Origin: Lentimicrobiaceae bacterium
GTDB taxonomy: Bacteria; Bacteroidota; Bacteroidia; Bacteroidales; JALOCA01
Length of the DNA stretch: 16,182 nucleotides
Assembly: GCA_023227965.1 (NCBI GenBank)
Contig: JALOCA010000053.1
Coordinates: 1-16,182 of the forward strand
Reading direction: 5' to 3'
Shown here: piece after piece, positions 15,070 to 16,182 of the stretch
Layout: each line of letters begins with the position of its first letter
Numbering within the stretch: the stretch's first letter is position 1
The notes under the pieces: generated by a model
Told to the model about the DNA's origin: nothing
The model's database searches: none
Seen by the model: the letters and a program-made list of their open reading frames with translations, nothing else
Translations under genes and position numbers: made by a program

Positions 15070-15210
15070 ATTTCGCGCAAAGTCGCCAAAAGTCAGGAAA
15101 ATATAGGAGGTGCTGCGCCGGATAATGTACGGTTTGGACTATTTTTAATGGGAATAGTAATATTGGGAACCCATTTGATTATCACCGTTTATATAAAAAC
15201 CCGGAAGTAA
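15070..15210 (+). pseudogene. Possible small membrane-protein remnant
   Basis: Between the convergent GH92 and moaA genes, a 46-codon open stretch ends in TAA and reads ...APDNVRFGLFLMGIVILG then THLIITVYIKTRK. It forms one convincing transmembrane segment of about 21 residues with a basic C-terminal end. An AGGAGG lies inside it, but no start codon stands at a suitable distance in this frame; the only in-frame ATG would give 20 residues. It could be the 3' end of a lost membrane-protein gene or a chance open frame. Confidence 0.2.
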
Positions 15211-15211
15211 A

Positions 15212-16012
15212 TTAACCTCCGATATTATAAAAATTTCCGTTTGTATTTTGTGTTCCACATTGCGGTTTTCCGTTTATAGCTTCGCTGATTGCATTTTTTG
15301 CTCCTAATATTCTTATGCTAAACCCCATATCATTAAAAAGACAAGGTTTAATATATCCGTTAGCCGTTAAACGCAGGCGGTTGCAATTTTCACAATCACC
15401 ACCAGTGCCTCCGTGAACGATAGAAAATTTCCCCTTTTTCAAATCCATACGGGTAATAAATCGTACCTGCAATCCTTTTTCTCTGCAAAAAGCGCTCACC
15501 TGAAGGGCATTCTCTTCAAAGGGCGATTCTTTTACCACACAATTTATTTTTACGGGTAAAAGTCCTGCTTTTACTGCTGCATCAATTCCCTGCATCACCT
15601 TTTCTAATTCACCTCCGCGGGTTATCCGGTTGTATTCAAACGGGTCGAGGGTATCAAGGCTGATGTTTACCCTGTTCAGCCCGGCTTTGGCAAGAGGCTG
15701 GGCAAATTCTCTCAACAAGATGCCGTTGGTAGTCAGCGAAAGATCAAGTATTTCGGGGATTTTCCTGAGCAGATGTACCAGGTTTATCACTCCTTTTCTT
15801 ACCAATGGTTCGCCGCCGGTAATTCGTATCTTATTAATACCGAAAGTAGTGGCAACTCTTGCTATTTCTGCAATTTCTTCCAATGAAAGGATATCATCAT
15901 GCCGTAAAAGGGGTACTCCTTCTTCGGGCATGCAATACCGGCAACGCAGGTTGCAGCGGTCGGTGATGGAAATGCGTAAATAATTAATTTTACGGTTATA
16001 TTTGTCGTACAT
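15212..16012 (-). CDS. moaA: MoaA-like GTP 3',8-cyclase, short form
   Basis: This 266-residue radical SAM protein resembles MoaA, which with MoaC turns GTP into cyclic pyranopterin monophosphate for molybdenum cofactor. It shows the N-terminal cluster motif C20-x3-C24-x2-C27 (TDRCNLRCRYCMPEEG), GGEPL, a C-terminal second cluster C207-x2-C210-x13-C224 with NRLRLTANG, and the C-terminal Gly-Gly tail (YNIGG). It is about 60 residues shorter than E. coli MoaA (329). About 40 residues are missing between the RFI strand (183-185) and the second cluster, where a RMDLKKGKFSIVHGG segment replaces the usual RFIEFMP region. I chose the ATG giving MYDKYNRK. It overlaps the end of moeA by 17 bases and has AAGGA about 10 bases upstream. 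An in-frame TTG seven codons earlier is less likely. The overlap suggests translational coupling in a Moco operon. Confidence 0.85.
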   Translation of the reverse strand: MYDKYNRKINYLRISITDRCNLRCRYCMPEEGVPLLRHDDILSLEEIAEIARVATTFGINKIRITGGEPLVRKGVINLVHLLRKIPEILDLSLTTNGILLREFAQPLAKAGLNRVNISLDTLDPFEYNRITRGGELEKVMQGIDAAVKAGLLPVKINCVVKESPFEENALQVSAFCREKGLQVRFITRMDLKKGKFSIVHGGTGGDCENCNRLRLTANGYIKPCLFNDMGFSIRILGAKNAISEAINGKPQCGTQNTNGNFYNIGG

Positions 16013-16182
16013 ACACCAGCGTTCCTTGTTCAACTATTGTTTCACCTATAGGAATGGAAATGATGCCAAAGGCTTTTGTTAAGGCTGCTATGTGGGCAGA
16101 GCCATGGTATTCAACCGGCAAAACACTGCCTTCGGGTGTAATTTCCACCGGGATGAATGTTTTTCGTTGCGACTTTTTTCTA
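15996..16182 (-). CDS. moeA: Molybdopterin molybdenumtransferase, C-terminal end (partial)
   Basis: The frame enters from the right edge on the minus strand and ends at TAA. Its last 62 residues include RKTFIPVEITPEGSVLPVEY, then HGSAHIAALTKAFGIISIPI and GETIVEQGTLVYVRQI. This is the C-terminal domain IV of MoeA, with the G-S-(A/G)-x-x-x-L-(S/T)-x-A block and the closing hydrophobic strand. MoeA inserts molybdate into adenylylated molybdopterin. Its final codons overlap the start of the moaA-like gene in another frame, so both belong to one transcript. Position A-F in place of the commoner A-D/N after LTK is a minor variation. Confidence 0.85.
   Translation of the reverse strand, partial: RKKSQRKTFIPVEITPEGSVLPVEYHGSAHIAALTKAFGIISIPIGETIVEQGTLVYVRQI

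Noticed and set aside
16013..16033. TTG start for the moaA-like gene seven codons upstream
   Set aside because: The ATG giving MYDKYNRK matches usual MoaA N-termini, has AAGGA at suitable distance and gives a shorter overlap with moeA.

Overview
The window looks like a chromosomal segment from a member of the Bacteroidota, probably a Bacteroidales/Lentimicrobiales-like environmental lineage; the exact taxon is inference. The evidence is several secreted proteins ending in type IX secretion (T9SS) sorting domains (PNP...G-Y motifs), a GH92 mannosidase, AT-rich intergenic DNA, two TAnnTTTG-type Bacteroidota promoter elements, and dispersed hairpin repeats with a CCCTCCCCT/AGGGGAGGG stem.

Layout. 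From the left edge to about 9.5 kb all genes are on the minus strand: the 5' end of a secreted protein, two T9SS cargo proteins built on WD/delta-60-like repeats, and a hypothetical lipoprotein with a clear intrinsic terminator. A gene-free stretch of about 2 kb (4739-6720) follows. It holds five repeat families packed end to end: CTTTGCGG-type dispersed motifs, a 21-bp minisatellite, an AATCCGT/GATAAGATTGAATG element, four copies of a 105-bp hairpin repeat, and a 43-bp hairpin-bearing tandem array. Beyond it lies a close minus-strand run that may be one operon: mtnA (methylthioribose-1-phosphate isomerase), an S1/P1-type zinc nuclease or phospholipase fused to a T9SS tail, and tag (3-methyladenine DNA glycosylase I).

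A divergent regulatory region with a perfect 18-bp palindrome separates mtnA from two plus-strand genes. These are a 922-residue Asp-box beta-propeller T9SS cargo protein and a GH92 alpha-mannosidase. The right edge is a minus-strand molybdenum-cofactor pair, the 3' end of moeA overlapping a short moaA-like gene.

Function. The secreted genes fit an outer-surface or extracellular lifestyle with glycan, nucleic acid and possibly phospholipid degradation. The housekeeping genes cover methionine salvage, alkylation repair and Moco synthesis and have no obvious link to the secreted ones. I see no phage, transposase, CRISPR array, rRNA or tRNA. The strongest candidates for something undescribed are the repeat island at 5.4-6.6 kb and a 9-G tract inside one secreted-protein gene that could act as a phase-variation switch.
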